Position numbers and translations under genes: made by a program. This document shows positions 25,210 to 34,174 of a DNA stretch of 64,000 nt, in pieces; the stretch's first letter is position 1; each line of letters starts with the position of its first letter. The notes under the pieces were generated by a model that saw only the letters and a program-made list of their open reading frames with translations, had not been told where the DNA came from and did no database searches. The DNA comes from Candidatus Poribacteria bacterium (GTDB taxonomy: Bacteria; Poribacteria; WGA-4E; WGA-3G). The stretch is taken from positions 1 through 64,000 of the forward strand of contig JAJDUH010000010.1 of assembly GCA_022826805.1 (NCBI GenBank), in the 5' to 3' direction.

Positions 25210-25284
25210 ATTTGAACTCTGGAGAAGTGTTCTCATGCGAAATAGATGCAAATAGGATGCCTGCGCATAGGTAAAAAATTTTAC

Positions 25285-25313
25285 TTGCAAATTAGAGCAA
25301 AATGAGATATAAT
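25285..25313 (+). promoter_or_regulatory. Promoter of nuoABC
   Basis: -35 TTGCAA (25285-25290), 17-base spacer, perfect -10 TATAAT (25308-25313), 67 bases ahead of nuoA. Confidence 0.7.
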
Positions 25314-25380
25314 TTTAAACAATGAAAGCATCCATGCACAAAAGTTTTCGCAATACCGCGATTTTCAAGGATAATCCAGA

Positions 25381-25791
25381 ATGCTTTTTAACTTTGCAAA
25401 TGTGCTAATCTTCTTGATTGTTGGCAGTCTATTTGTTGTTCTAAACCTAACTGTCTCTCGCCTCCTGCACACCAAGATATTCTCAGGCGAAAAGTATATC
25501 CCTTATGAATGTGGTGAAGACCCGGTCGGCGACACGCGGATTAAGTTTAATACCCGTTTTTACGTCATCGCGCTTATCTTTTTGATCTTTGACGTGGAAG
25601 CCGTGTTCCTTTTCCCGTGGGCAGTCGTTTTCCGAGACTTTGGGCTCTTTGCGTTCTTGGAGATGCTCGTCTTCATCGTTATCCTTTTAGTCGGGCTTGC
25701 ATACGTCTGGGCAAAAGGCGATCTGGAGTGGATCCGCTCCACGCAGTTGGAGGTCCAATCGCTCCGGAGGGAAGAAAGTTATGATAATTGA
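25381..25791 (+). CDS. nuoA: NADH-quinone oxidoreductase subunit A
   Basis: 136-residue membrane subunit of complex I. Three hydrophobic helices: [39 protein letters not shown] and [20 protein letters not shown]. The conserved loop [19 protein letters not shown] carries the quinone-site Cys. It lies at the head of the nuoABC unit, and its end overlaps nuoB by 11 bases, with the nuoB ribosome site inside nuoA. Confidence 0.93.
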   Translation: MLFNFANVLIFLIVGSLFVVLNLTVSRLLHTKIFSGEKYIPYECGEDPVGDTRIKFNTRFYVIALIFLIFDVEAVFLFPWAVVFRDFGLFAFLEMLVFIVILLVGLAYVWAKGDLEWIRSTQLEVQSLRREESYDN

Positions 25792-26380
25792 TGAGAAATT
25801 AGATAAAAACATTATTGTCACCTCAGTCGATGCCGTCGCCAACTGGGCACGTTCCTCGGCACTCTGGCCCATGACGTTTGGACTCGCTTGCTGCGCTATT
25901 GAATTTATGGCGACTGCCGCCTCCAACTACGACTTGGATCGTTTCGGTGCCGGTGTCCCGCGTGCGACGCCACGCCAATCCGATTTGATGGTCATTTCTG
26001 GAACAGTGACGCTTAAAATGGCAACACGCATCCGGCGGCTTTATGAGCAGATGCCAGAACCCAAATACGTTATCTCAATGGGCAGCTGCGCAACGAGCGG
26101 TGGTCCCTATTGGCAACACGGATATCACGTCCTCAAAGGCGTCGATCGCATTATACCCGTTGATGTCTATGTACCCGGATGTCCGCCACGTCCAGAAGCA
26201 CTCATCGAAGGGCTGCTGAAACTACAAGAGAAGATTAGAACCCAAACCGTTGCCAAACGCGAGCACGTTCCGTTCTTGAAAAGGCTCTTTACCAAAACCG
26301 AATGGTATGAACTTGAGGGAACCGAAGCCGCAACTGAGGCAGAAGACGACAACGCAGAAAGTCCTGAAAGGACTGCTTAG
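25781..26380 (+). CDS. nuoB: NADH-quinone oxidoreductase subunit B
   Basis: 199 residues. Holds the N2 4Fe-4S cluster at the quinone site: [10 protein letters not shown] (tandem Cys), [10 protein letters not shown] and [11 protein letters not shown] supply four Cys. The ATG at 25781 follows GGAGGGAAG inside nuoA. The C-terminal tail ([12 protein letters not shown]) is acidic and longer than usual. Cytoplasmic face of complex I, between NuoC/D and the membrane arm. Confidence 0.94.
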   Translation: MIIDEKLDKNIIVTSVDAVANWARSSALWPMTFGLACCAIEFMATAASNYDLDRFGAGVPRATPRQSDLMVISGTVTLKMATRIRRLYEQMPEPKYVISMGSCATSGGPYWQHGYHVLKGVDRIIPVDVYVPGCPPRPEALIEGLLKLQEKIRTQTVAKREHVPFLKRLFTKTEWYELEGTEAATEAEDDNAESPERTA

Positions 26381-26440
26381 AACACCAACGCGTCCGACGG
26401 TAGGAGCGACTTGTAAACACGAACACGGAGTAGGAATTAC

Positions 26441-26926
26441 GTGAAACCCGAAGAAATCTATGAAGTCCTAACCCAGCAGTTTGGTGAAGCCCTCCTCGGT
26501 CTTGACACCGAACTCGCAGGTGACCCAAGCATCCGTATCATCCCCTCAGCAATCGCAGATGTGTGCCAATATCTCGCCGAAACTGACGCATTGGCGTTCG
26601 ACTCTTTGATGTGTCTCAGCGGCGTTGATCTGAGTGCCAACGACGAAGAATTTGCTGTCGTCTACCACATATACGCCATGCGACACCGACACAACGTAGT
26701 CCTCAAAGCCATGGTACCAAAGACGAATCCGCACCTTCCAAGTGTATCGCATATCTGGAAAACCGCGGATTGGCACGAGCGCGAAGCCTATGATCTTTAC
26801 GGAATCCTATTTGAAGGACACAAAGATCTCCGTCGCCTCTTACTGCCCGACGATTGGGAGGGATATCCGTTACGTAAAGATTACAAGGAACCCGAATTCT
26901 ATCGCGGCATGCGCGTGCCATATTAG
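26441..26926 (+). CDS. nuoC: NADH-quinone oxidoreductase subunit C
   Basis: 161 residues, GTG start behind GGAGTAGG. Matches the 30-kDa subunit: PSVSHIWKTADWHEREAYDL, YGILFEGHKDLRRLLLPDDW and YPLRKDYKEPEFY. It is separate from NuoD, unlike the NuoCD fusion of Escherichia coli. It is the last gene of the first nuo transcription unit, and a terminator hairpin follows at 27076. Confidence 0.92.
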   Translation: MKPEEIYEVLTQQFGEALLGLDTELAGDPSIRIIPSAIADVCQYLAETDALAFDSLMCLSGVDLSANDEEFAVVYHIYAMRHRHNVVLKAMVPKTNPHLPSVSHIWKTADWHEREAYDLYGILFEGHKDLRRLLLPDDWEGYPLRKDYKEPEFYRGMRVPY

Positions 26927-27075
26927 GTATAGAGATATCGGTTTTTTCTCTTGCTCGGTGTTGCGCGAAACGGAAAATGTTACACTTTTGACTTTTTTTC
27001 ACAATAGAACATCAGCTTTCAAAACGCCTTGAAACTTAGGCAGCACGCGGGTTTATTAGACATAGACACTAAACA

Positions 27076-27103
27076 AAAAATGTTACGCTGGTGTAACATT
27101 TTT
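27076..27103 (+). terminator. Terminator between nuoC and nuoD
   Basis: Perfect inverted repeat AAAAATGTTAC (27076-27086) and GTAACATTTTT (27093-27103) with a 6-base loop and a T5 run in the second arm. It looks bidirectional. The rest of the 320-base gap (26927-27246) holds no open frame with a ribosome site, only the promoter at 27162. Confidence 0.65.
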
Positions 27104-27161
27104 GGTAGAAGTGACACCCGAAATTACAACACAAACGTTCTCCGAGGAAACAGGTTAAGAC

Positions 27162-27190
27162 TTGACATTAGACCGCAAAAGTGGTATCAT
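27162..27190 (+). promoter_or_regulatory. Promoter of the nuoD-N unit
   Basis: -35 TTGACA (27162-27167), 17-base spacer, -10 TATCAT (27185-27190), 56 bases before nuoD. With the terminator at 27076 it splits the complex I genes into two transcription units. Confidence 0.68.
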
Positions 27191-27246
27191 ATATAGGGCA
27201 ATCAGACAGGTATTGATAATAACTTTGAGTTTTGAAAATCTGTATT

Positions 27247-28452
27247 ATGGAAAACACACAACAGACTGAAAGCAAAATTATCGAATTAAAACCGTTCGCC
27301 GATGAGATGGTGGTGAACATGGGACCTCAGCATCCAAGCACACACGGCGTTCTACGCTTGGAATTGAAGCTCGATGGTGAGGTAGTCCGGGAAGCGATCC
27401 CCCATATCGGTTACCTGCATCGCTGTTTTGAAAAACATTCCGAAAACCTCTCTTATCCCCAAATCATCCCGTTTACCGACCGGATGGATTACGTGGCGGC
27501 GATGAACCAGAATTGGGGATTTTGTCTTGCTGTTGAGAAGTTACTGGAGGCGGATGAAAGTCGGGACTTTGAGGTGCCAGAACGGGCAGAATATCTGCGG
27601 GTGCTTATCTGTGAATTGAACCGTATCGCGAGCCATCTCCTCTCTTTTGGAACTTATGGGATGGACATCGGCGCATTCACGCCCTTCCTCTACGCTTTTC
27701 GCGATCGCGAGCGGCTCCTTCTCCTTTTCGAGAAGGTGTGTGGTGCGCGCCTTACTTATAACTACATCCGTATCGGCGGTGTCTCCGAAATCATACCGAT
27801 GGAGCCTGGTTCGATTACAGAACAGAACTTTCTGGACGAGATAGAGGCGTTTTTAGACTATTTTGAACCGCTGATTGACGAGTATAATGAACTCCTGACA
27901 AAAAACAGCATCTTCTCAGAACGCACCACAGGAGTCGCTGTCATGTCGGCGGAAATGGCATTGAGTTATGGCGCGACCGGTCCTAACCTTCGCGGTTCCG
28001 GTGTAGATTGGGATCTCCGGCGAGACGAACCCTATTCCATTTACGACAGGTTTGACTTTGATGTCCCTGTCGCCGTGGATGTTCCAGAGTTAGGCTCTGT
28101 TGTCGGTGATTGCTGGAGTCGGTATAAAGTCCGTATGGACGAGATGAAGCAGTCTGTCCGGATTGTCCGCCAGATTTTAGCCGAAGGACTCCCTGATGGT
28201 CCCGTCATGGCAGATTTAAAAGCCGTCCGTCCACCAAAGGGTGAAATTTATTTTCGCAGTGAAGCACCGCGCGGTGAACTCGGATTCTATATTGTAAGCG
28301 ACGGCACTCCCAAACCGGTGCGTTTGAAGGGGCGCTCGCCCTGTTTTAGTGCTTTGAGCGCGATGCAGGAACTCAGTCAAGGTTTGATGGTAGCAGATAT
28401 TATCGCTATTATCGGCAGTATCGATATTGTGATGGGAGAAGTCGACAGGTAA
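27247..28452 (+). CDS. nuoD: NADH-quinone oxidoreductase subunit D
   Basis: 401 residues, the 49-kDa subunit forming the quinone pocket with NuoB. Landmarks: NMGPQHPSTHGVLRLELKLD, GYLHRCFEKHSENLSYPQII, PFTDRMDYVAAM and RGSGVDWDLRRDEPYS, with a C-terminal RSPCFSALSAMQELSQGLMVAD. The ribosome site is weak. The ATG at 27247 is chosen; a TTG at 27232 would add five residues. It has its own promoter. Confidence 0.94.
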   Translation: MENTQQTESKIIELKPFADEMVVNMGPQHPSTHGVLRLELKLDGEVVREAIPHIGYLHRCFEKHSENLSYPQIIPFTDRMDYVAAMNQNWGFCLAVEKLLEADESRDFEVPERAEYLRVLICELNRIASHLLSFGTYGMDIGAFTPFLYAFRDRERLLLLFEKVCGARLTYNYIRIGGVSEIIPMEPGSITEQNFLDEIEAFLDYFEPLIDEYNELLTKNSIFSERTTGVAVMSAEMALSYGATGPNLRGSGVDWDLRRDEPYSIYDRFDFDVPVAVDVPELGSVVGDCWSRYKVRMDEMKQSVRIVRQILAEGLPDGPVMADLKAVRPPKGEIYFRSEAPRGELGFYIVSDGTPKPVRLKGRSPCFSALSAMQELSQGLMVADIIAIIGSIDIVMGEVDR

Positions 28453-28489
28453 ACTTTCCTGCCACTGCCCTAAATGTAGGAGGTCTATC

Positions 28490-28777
28490 ATGACGGATCA
28501 GGAATTCCAAGAGCGCGTATTAGCGTGGATAGAACGTACCGAAGGCTGGAAGGATCGTACAGATAATCGACTGGACAACCTTGAGGGACGGATGGACCAC
28601 CTTGATGGACAAATGGATAATCTTCAAGAACGGATAGGCAGCCTTCAGGAAGGGGTCGCTTGGATTCGCGGCAAAATGGAGGGAACGCAAGAGTCGCGCG
28701 CTGCATTGTGGGGCAAGATCGCTGTTTTGGCGGCTGTTGGATCTGCAATCATCGCACTTCTCGCGTATTTCAAATAA
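28490..28777 (+). CDS. Small coiled-coil, membrane-anchored protein within the nuo operon
   Basis: 95 residues, strong ribosome site (TAGGAGG, 5 bases ahead). A heptad-like coiled coil (RLDNLEGRMDHLDGQMDNLQ, then ERIGSLQEGVAWI) ends in one C-terminal transmembrane helix (IAVLAAVGSAIIALLAYF). It occupies the place where nuoE, nuoF and nuoG often lie in other operons. No homologue is recognised. The tail-anchored coiled coil could be an assembly or accessory factor of this complex I, which is inference from position only. Confidence 0.7.
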   Translation: MTDQEFQERVLAWIERTEGWKDRTDNRLDNLEGRMDHLDGQMDNLQERIGSLQEGVAWIRGKMEGTQESRAALWGKIAVLAAVGSAIIALLAYFK

Positions 28778-28786
28778 GGAGGTCAG

Positions 28787-30055
28787 ATGTCGGATTTTAG
28801 GGCAATGCTTGCAGGTTTTCCATATTTCAACGTCCCTGAAAGTTTCTTACCTAATATAAACTTGCAAGATGGTCTTAATTGGGCAGAGGAATTTATACAG
28901 AACGTCGTCCTTCCGCGTTTGCCGGAAGCGGTTGCTGCGCATTTCCCTGTGGAGTTAGGTACGGTCCTCGTCATGTTTGCATGTGCCGGCATTTTCGTCG
29001 GAGTGGTCCCATTACTCCCCTTAGTACTGGTACTCGCAGAACGAAAAGTCTCCGCCCGTTTTCAGAACCGAACCGGTCCCATGCGTGTTGGACCCTGGGG
29101 TACCCTCCAAACATTAGCTGACGGTGTCAAACTCATCTTCAAAGAGGATTTTATCCCACCACAAGGCGATAAATTTCTTTTTCTGCTTGCACCATATATC
29201 ATTTTTGCCTGCTCGTTCGCTGTCTTCGCCGCTATTCCCTTCAGTCAAAACATATTGGTTAGTGATTTTAATATTGGCATCTTCTATATCATGGCGATCT
29301 CCTCTGTAATTGTCATGGGCGTAATTATGGCGGGCTGGTCGTCAAATAGCAAATGGTCGCTGTTGGGTTCACTCCGCTCTGCCGCCCAGATTGTCAGTTA
29401 TGAAATTCCACTTGGACTTTCCATCCTGACGATCGTTATGCTCGTGGAAAGTTTGAGCATGCAAGAGATTGTGGCAACCCAATCCAACGGAATTTTCAGT
29501 TGGCTGATTTTCCGATCTCCGTTTACTTTTATTGCATTCTTTATCTTTTTTATATCTTCGATTGCCGAGGTAAACCGGACACCATTTGATTTGCCTGAAG
29601 CCGAGTCCGAAATTGTTGCCGGTTTTCATACTGAGTATAGCGGAATGCGCTTCGCACTCTTCTTTATCGCTGAATACGCCAACATGTTCGCTGTGAGTGC
29701 GATTGCTGTGACGCTTTTTCTCGGTGGTTGGGAAGGTGTCCTGCCGGGTTACGATATTCTCGGAGGTTTCCCCGGTTTTGTTATAAAATCATTGGCACTC
29801 GTTTTCTTGATGATGTGGTTGAGATGGACGCTACCGCGCCTACGCGTGGATCAGCTCATGAATCTCTGCTGGAAGTACTTCATTCCAATCGCCTTCTTTA
29901 ACATCTTAGGCACCGGTATCTGGGGACTTATCTTCCCAGAGGATACCCTAATTAGCACGAGTATTAGCTGCGCTATTATTTACATCGGGCTTATCGCCGC
30001 GTATAAAGTCGCTGGACGGACGCTTGCGCAGAGACCAGCACCCCAACCGAGTTAG
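28787..30055 (+). CDS. nuoH: NADH-quinone oxidoreductase subunit H
   Basis: 422 residues, membrane subunit adjoining the quinone site. The N-terminus carries an extension of about 60 residues ahead of the first helix (VMFACAGIFVGVVPLLPLVL). Conserved: ERKVSARFQNRTGPMRVGPW, LQTLADGVKLIFKEDFIPP, SSIAEVNRTPFDLPEAESEI and VAGFHTEYSGMRFALFF. Eight or nine hydrophobic helices follow. Start 9 bases after the coiled-coil gene, with AAGGAGG ahead. Confidence 0.93.
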   Translation: MSDFRAMLAGFPYFNVPESFLPNINLQDGLNWAEEFIQNVVLPRLPEAVAAHFPVELGTVLVMFACAGIFVGVVPLLPLVLVLAERKVSARFQNRTGPMRVGPWGTLQTLADGVKLIFKEDFIPPQGDKFLFLLAPYIIFACSFAVFAAIPFSQNILVSDFNIGIFYIMAISSVIVMGVIMAGWSSNSKWSLLGSLRSAAQIVSYEIPLGLSILTIVMLVESLSMQEIVATQSNGIFSWLIFRSPFTFIAFFIFFISSIAEVNRTPFDLPEAESEIVAGFHTEYSGMRFALFFIAEYANMFAVSAIAVTLFLGGWEGVLPGYDILGGFPGFVIKSLALVFLMMWLRWTLPRLRVDQLMNLCWKYFIPIAFFNILGTGIWGLIFPEDTLISTSISCAIIYIGLIAAYKVAGRTLAQRPAPQPS

Positions 30056-30196
30056 GACTTTTAATTTATATGAGTAACGAAGAGTCGTTTTTTCATATAG
30101 AAAAGCACGTAGCCCGTAACGTAGTGGAGGGCGGGTCTACGGGGAAGAACATCAATACCTAAACCGACCCCACCGAACCGCAAGGAAAATTAAAAG

Positions 30197-30916
30197 ATGG
30201 ACAAATATATACGAAACATCTACAGAGGCGTTTATACCGTCCTCGTCGGTATGCGGGTAACAATCAAGCAGTTCTTCGAACCGAACGTCACACACCAATA
30301 CCCGTATGAACACGACTTTGAAAAGAAACGGAACGTCCGAGAGATCCCGAAAGGGTATCGTGGGCAGCTTTATAACCGAATCGAAGATTGTATCGGGTGC
30401 AAAAAGTGCGAGATGATCTGTCCAGTAGATTGCATTACGATTACAGGTACCAAACTTCCCAAAGGCGAACAACTATGGGATAGTATGAACATCGTACATC
30501 TCAAGGACGGACGAGAAGTCATTGGTATCATTGAAGGCGACGACAAAAAGATAAAGTCGGAAGCTTCAGTGACGCTCACAAACATCACCTCTCGCTTGGG
30601 TCCGCAGGAAGTCATAGATCGCCTTGAACCATCGGGTGTTGAGAGTCGAACTCAGACGCTTTCCAGTGATGAAATATCGCGGGTCGTCACACGAAATCCC
30701 GTTGTTTTCTACCTCGATCAGTTTGATATTGATATGTCCCTCTGTATGTATTGCGGACTTTGCACCGAGGTTTGTCCGACAGAATGTCTTGTCATGAAGG
30801 ATTCACTTGAGGGTATTGAATACTCCAAGTTCGACCGGTCAGATCTAATCTTTCAGTTTGACAAGCAGGAAATGTACAATAAAAGCGATGCCAGCACTGC
30901 AGAAGCCGCGGATTAG
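30197..30916 (+). CDS. nuoI: NADH-quinone oxidoreductase subunit I, with enlarged linker
   Basis: 239 residues. Two 4Fe-4S motifs, CIGCKKCEMICP (Cys 65, 68, 71, 75) and CMYCGLCTEVCP (Cys 183, 186, 189, 193), bind clusters N6a and N6b. About 108 residues separate the motifs, against roughly 35 in typical NuoI. The additional segment (HLKDGREVIGIIEGDDKK and on) looks beta-rich and may form a small domain. It lies 141 bases after nuoH in a stretch with no convincing gene. Ribosome site AAGGAAAA. Confidence 0.9.
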   Translation: MDKYIRNIYRGVYTVLVGMRVTIKQFFEPNVTHQYPYEHDFEKKRNVREIPKGYRGQLYNRIEDCIGCKKCEMICPVDCITITGTKLPKGEQLWDSMNIVHLKDGREVIGIIEGDDKKIKSEASVTLTNITSRLGPQEVIDRLEPSGVESRTQTLSSDEISRVVTRNPVVFYLDQFDIDMSLCMYCGLCTEVCPTECLVMKDSLEGIEYSKFDRSDLIFQFDKQEMYNKSDASTAEAAD

Positions 30917-30933
30917 TAAGGCAAGTTAAAAAA

Positions 30934-31452
30934 ATGGAATTTACACTCACAAACCTTATTTTTTACGGATTCGCGCTTATGACAGTCGCCTCAGCACTCG
31001 TTGTCGTCACAGTGCGAAACATTGTCCACGCAGCGTTTTCACTCATGGTAACGCTCTTCGGTGTTGCCGGGCTTTACGTCTTTTTACAGGCTGATTTTCT
31101 CGCTGCAACGCAAGTGATTGTCTATGTCGGTGGTATACTCGTCCTCATCCTATTCGGGGTCATGATGACAAGCGGACGTTTGGAGATGCGCATTCATATT
31201 GAACGCGGACAGCTCCTACTCGGCGGTGTTATCGCCTTGGCACTCCTCATGCTGCTCTTGACCGTTATTGCGAATACACCGGCATGGAAAAATCTCACTG
31301 ATGATGGCACTGAACTTCCACCGACAACCGAACGCATTGGCGAACTGATTCTGAACGGACCCTTCCTCCTTCCATTTGAGGTGGTCTCCGTGCTGCTGTT
31401 AGTTGCTTTAATCGGTGCTGCCCTGATTTCCCGGAAGGAGGTTAGGGGCTAA
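30934..31452 (+). CDS. nuoJ: NADH-quinone oxidoreductase subunit J
   Basis: 172 residues with five hydrophobic helices. It starts NLIFYGFALMTVASALVVVT and contains the typical VHAAFSLMVTLFGVAGLYVF, DFLAATQVIVYVGGILVLIL and LFGVMMTSG. A membrane-arm subunit of complex I. It follows nuoI by 17 bases and precedes nuoK by 16 bases. Confidence 0.92.
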   Translation: MEFTLTNLIFYGFALMTVASALVVVTVRNIVHAAFSLMVTLFGVAGLYVFLQADFLAATQVIVYVGGILVLILFGVMMTSGRLEMRIHIERGQLLLGGVIALALLMLLLTVIANTPAWKNLTDDGTELPPTTERIGELILNGPFLLPFEVVSVLLLVALIGAALISRKEVRG

Positions 31453-31468
31453 ATCCCTTACAACATAA

Positions 31469-31777
31469 ATGACCTTGCAACACTATCTCGTCATCAGTGC
31501 GATTCTGTTCACGCTCGGCATCTTCGCTGTCCTGACCCGACGGAACGCCATTAGTATTTTGATGGGTATCGAACTTATCCTCAATTCGTGTAATCTTAAC
31601 TTTGCCGCATTCTCGCGTTTTATGACACCCCCAGAGGACATCAGTGGACAGATTATTGCAATTTTCGGAATTGTGCTTGCTGCAGCGGAAGCCGCTGTCT
31701 TTTTAGCGATTATTCTCGCTATCTACCGAGAATTCGGTAGCATACGTCCCAACGAAGTGGACACCTTAAAAGGTTGA
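31469..31777 (+). CDS. nuoK: NADH-quinone oxidoreductase subunit K
   Basis: 102 residues, three helices. Conserved NAISILMGIELILNSCNLNF with the membrane Glu, and GIVLAAAEAAVFLAIILAIY with the second essential Glu. Antiporter-like channel component. A non-coding palindromic segment (31803-31903) separates it from nuoL. Confidence 0.93.
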   Translation: MTLQHYLVISAILFTLGIFAVLTRRNAISILMGIELILNSCNLNFAAFSRFMTPPEDISGQIIAIFGIVLAAAEAAVFLAIILAIYREFGSIRPNEVDTLKG

Positions 31778-31802
31778 AATAGTTGTCAGTTGTTAGTATT
31801 CA

Positions 31803-31903
31803 GTTATCAGTCAGAGACACTGATGTAACAATCTACTCCTTCTTGGAGTACTCCAAAGTGCCGCCTATTGTTACATGAAAACCTCTTACGCAAAACTGAT
31901 AAC
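31803..31903. repeat. Nested inverted-repeat element between nuoK and nuoL
   Basis: Three concentric arms: GTTATCAGT (31803-31811) with ACTGATAAC (31895-31903); ATGTAACAAT (31823-31832) with ATTGTTACAT (31867-31876); and the perfect 14-base palindrome TTGGAGTACTCCAA (31843-31856). It could fold into one long cruciform or RNA hairpin. It may be a MITE-like insertion or a processing or attenuation site within the operon. Confidence 0.65.
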
Positions 31904-31948
31904 CGAAAACCGAAAACCAAGAAAAGGAAAGGCTTAAAAACAGAAAGT

Positions 31949-34162
31949 ATGGTTATCCCCTTAATCAGTCTCATCTTGCTCTGCCCTCTTGCCGCTTTCG
32001 CAATTTTCGGGCTTCTGGGCTTAGCGAAACGGAGTTTCCCACGACAGGACTACCTATCCACAGCCGCAATGCTCATCGCATTCGTCTGTTCGCTCTTGCT
32101 TTTGCCAGACGTAGTCCCCGATCCAGAACCGCATACCGTTAAGTGGCTCTCGCTCGGCAGTGTCACTTTCTCGATGGGCTTTTACTTGGATAGTGTTACA
32201 GCAATCATGCTGATTGTCGTCACACTCGTCAGCAGTCTTGTCCATATTTTCTCTATGGGCTACATGCACGGGGATCCAAGGTATCCACGCTTTTTTGCCT
32301 TCCTCTCGCTCTTCTCCTTTTCGATGCTTTTCTTGGTCGTATCGGATAACCTGCTCGGCATCTACATCGGTTGGGAACTCGTCGGTCTCTGCTCCTACCT
32401 GCTTATCGGATTCTGGTTTGAAAAGGATTCAGCTGCGAACGCCTGTAAAAAAGCGTTCTTGACGACGCGCGTTGGCGATGTCGGCATGTTTATCGGCATG
32501 ATGATGCTCTTCACCAAATTCGACACGCTTTCGCTCTACGGTGAAGGCGGTATTTTCGCTCAAGCGGCATCTCAATTAAACACTGGCGATATGGTATGGC
32601 TCTCTATTGCAGGTGTCCTCATTTTCTGCGGTGCTGTCGGTAAATCCGCACAGGTCCCCCTGCATACATGGTTGCCCGATGCAATGGAAGGTCCCACACC
32701 CGTCAGCGCGCTGATTCACGCTGCGACGATGGTCGCCGCTGGCGTCTATCTCACGGCTCGGATGTTCCCCATTTTGACAGAAACCTCATCGCTCGTAATC
32801 GCTTACGTTGGTGGCATCACCGCAATCATCGCGGCGACTATCGCCATTGTCCGTTTTGACATCAAACGGGTTTTGGCATATTCCACGGTCAGCCAACTTG
32901 GATATATGATGCTTGGGATCGGAGTCGGCAGTTATGTCGCTGGACTCTTTCATCTCACAACGCACGCATTTTTCAAGGCGCTGCTTTTCCTCGGTTCTGG
33001 TAGTGTTATCCACGCCTTCCACGCAATGCATGCACACGCACATGACGACGAACACGGGCACGAGGACGAACATGAACGCGATGAAAATCACGCCTCAGAA
33101 TATGTTCTCGGCTCTGAGATTCCGCCCGACCAAGATATGCGCAACATGGGTGGATTGCGCCACAAGATGCCAATTACTTTCCTAACGATGCTCATCGCGA
33201 CCCTGTCTATCTCTGGCGTCCCGTTTATCTTTTCAGGCTTCTGGAGTAAGGACGCAATTTTGGGTGGCGTGTTAGACCGCGCAATGCAATGGAACTCTGT
33301 ACACCACTATCTCCTATTCGGCATCGCACTCTTTGCCGCTGGAATCACAGCGTTCTATATGTTCCGCCTTATCTTCATGACCTTTTTTGGTGAACCGCGC
33401 AATCAAAAAATGCACGATATGGCACACGAGTCGCCCAAGACGATGACCGTGCCGCTCATCATTTTGGCTGTCCTGAGTTTTCCAGTCGTCAATATACTCT
33501 GGTTCAACGCAGACTATATTAAGCCGCCAGAACAACACCATCTTCATGCGCCAACACATGCACACGTTTCACCTGACAGCAAAGTCGGTGAAGCAGGGCT
33601 TTCATTCTCACTCTTCGGGATCTCCGAAGCTGTTGCGGCTGAAGAAAGTGGACACGACACACACGGCGCACATGGAGATGATGGGCATCACGGACACGGT
33701 CCCGCACACACTATTGCGATGGTCCTATCTATCATCGTCGCAGGATTAGGTATACTTCTCTCATGGCTGTTTTACCATAAACGATCGCTCTCCGCAGAAT
33801 CTGTCGCAACGACTTTCCGACCAATCTACAATGTATTGTGGCACAAATACTACTTCGATGAGTTTTACGACGGGGTCTTAGTCGCCGTGACAGTGTGGAA
33901 ATCGCGACTCCTCGCCCAATTTGACGGGACTATTGTCGATGGCATCGTCAACGGCGTTGGCAAGGTGACGCGAGACATCCTCGCTGTCTTCGTTGGCGTT
34001 TTCGATAACCGCATCGTTGATGGCTTTGTCAATCGAATTGCCCAGGTCACGTGGTCAATCGGTGGAAGAGTCCGCCGAATTCAGACCGGTGCGATTCAAA
34101 CTTACCTTTTCGTTGTGCTAGCAGGGATTGTGTTGTTAATCTTAATTTTCCGGGCTTTGTAA
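31949..34162 (+). CDS. nuoL: NADH-quinone oxidoreductase subunit L with His-rich loops
   Basis: 737 residues, distal antiporter-like proton-pumping subunit. Conserved DNLLGIYIGWELVGLCSYLL, KSAQVPLHTWLPDAMEGPTP, VSALIHAATMVAAGVYL and YSTVSQLGYMMLGIG. A long amphipathic helix and a last helix are at the C-terminus. Two His/Asp-rich insertions (about residues 361-382 and 566-588) are unusual and could bind metal. The ATG at 31949 is chosen since upstream codons lie in the palindromic element; the ribosome site is weak. Confidence 0.92.
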   Translation: MVIPLISLILLCPLAAFAIFGLLGLAKRSFPRQDYLSTAAMLIAFVCSLLLLPDVVPDPEPHTVKWLSLGSVTFSMGFYLDSVTAIMLIVVTLVSSLVHIFSMGYMHGDPRYPRFFAFLSLFSFSMLFLVVSDNLLGIYIGWELVGLCSYLLIGFWFEKDSAANACKKAFLTTRVGDVGMFIGMMMLFTKFDTLSLYGEGGIFAQAASQLNTGDMVWLSIAGVLIFCGAVGKSAQVPLHTWLPDAMEGPTPVSALIHAATMVAAGVYLTARMFPILTETSSLVIAYVGGITAIIAATIAIVRFDIKRVLAYSTVSQLGYMMLGIGVGSYVAGLFHLTTHAFFKALLFLGSGSVIHAFHAMHAHAHDDEHGHEDEHERDENHASEYVLGSEIPPDQDMRNMGGLRHKMPITFLTMLIATLSISGVPFIFSGFWSKDAILGGVLDRAMQWNSVHHYLLFGIALFAAGITAFYMFRLIFMTFFGEPRNQKMHDMAHESPKTMTVPLIILAVLSFPVVNILWFNADYIKPPEQHHLHAPTHAHVSPDSKVGEAGLSFSLFGISEAVAAEESGHDTHGAHGDDGHHGHGPAHTIAMVLSIIVAGLGILLSWLFYHKRSLSAESVATTFRPIYNVLWHKYYFDEFYDGVLVAVTVWKSRLLAQFDGTIVDGIVNGVGKVTRDILAVFVGVFDNRIVDGFVNRIAQVTWSIGGRVRRIQTGAIQTYLFVVLAGIVLLILIFRAL

Positions 34163-34174
34163 GGATGCCCTTGT

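Noticed and set aside
26927..27032. Short plus-strand frame after nuoC
   Set aside because: It shadows the nuoC end in another frame, has unusual composition and no ribosome site, and ends just before the terminator.
30070..30162. 30-codon frame between nuoH and nuoI
   Set aside because: No ribosome site, no hydrophobic or conserved pattern, and it lies in a stretch with an imperfect hairpin (GTAGCCCG...GCGGGTCTAC). Treated as non-coding.
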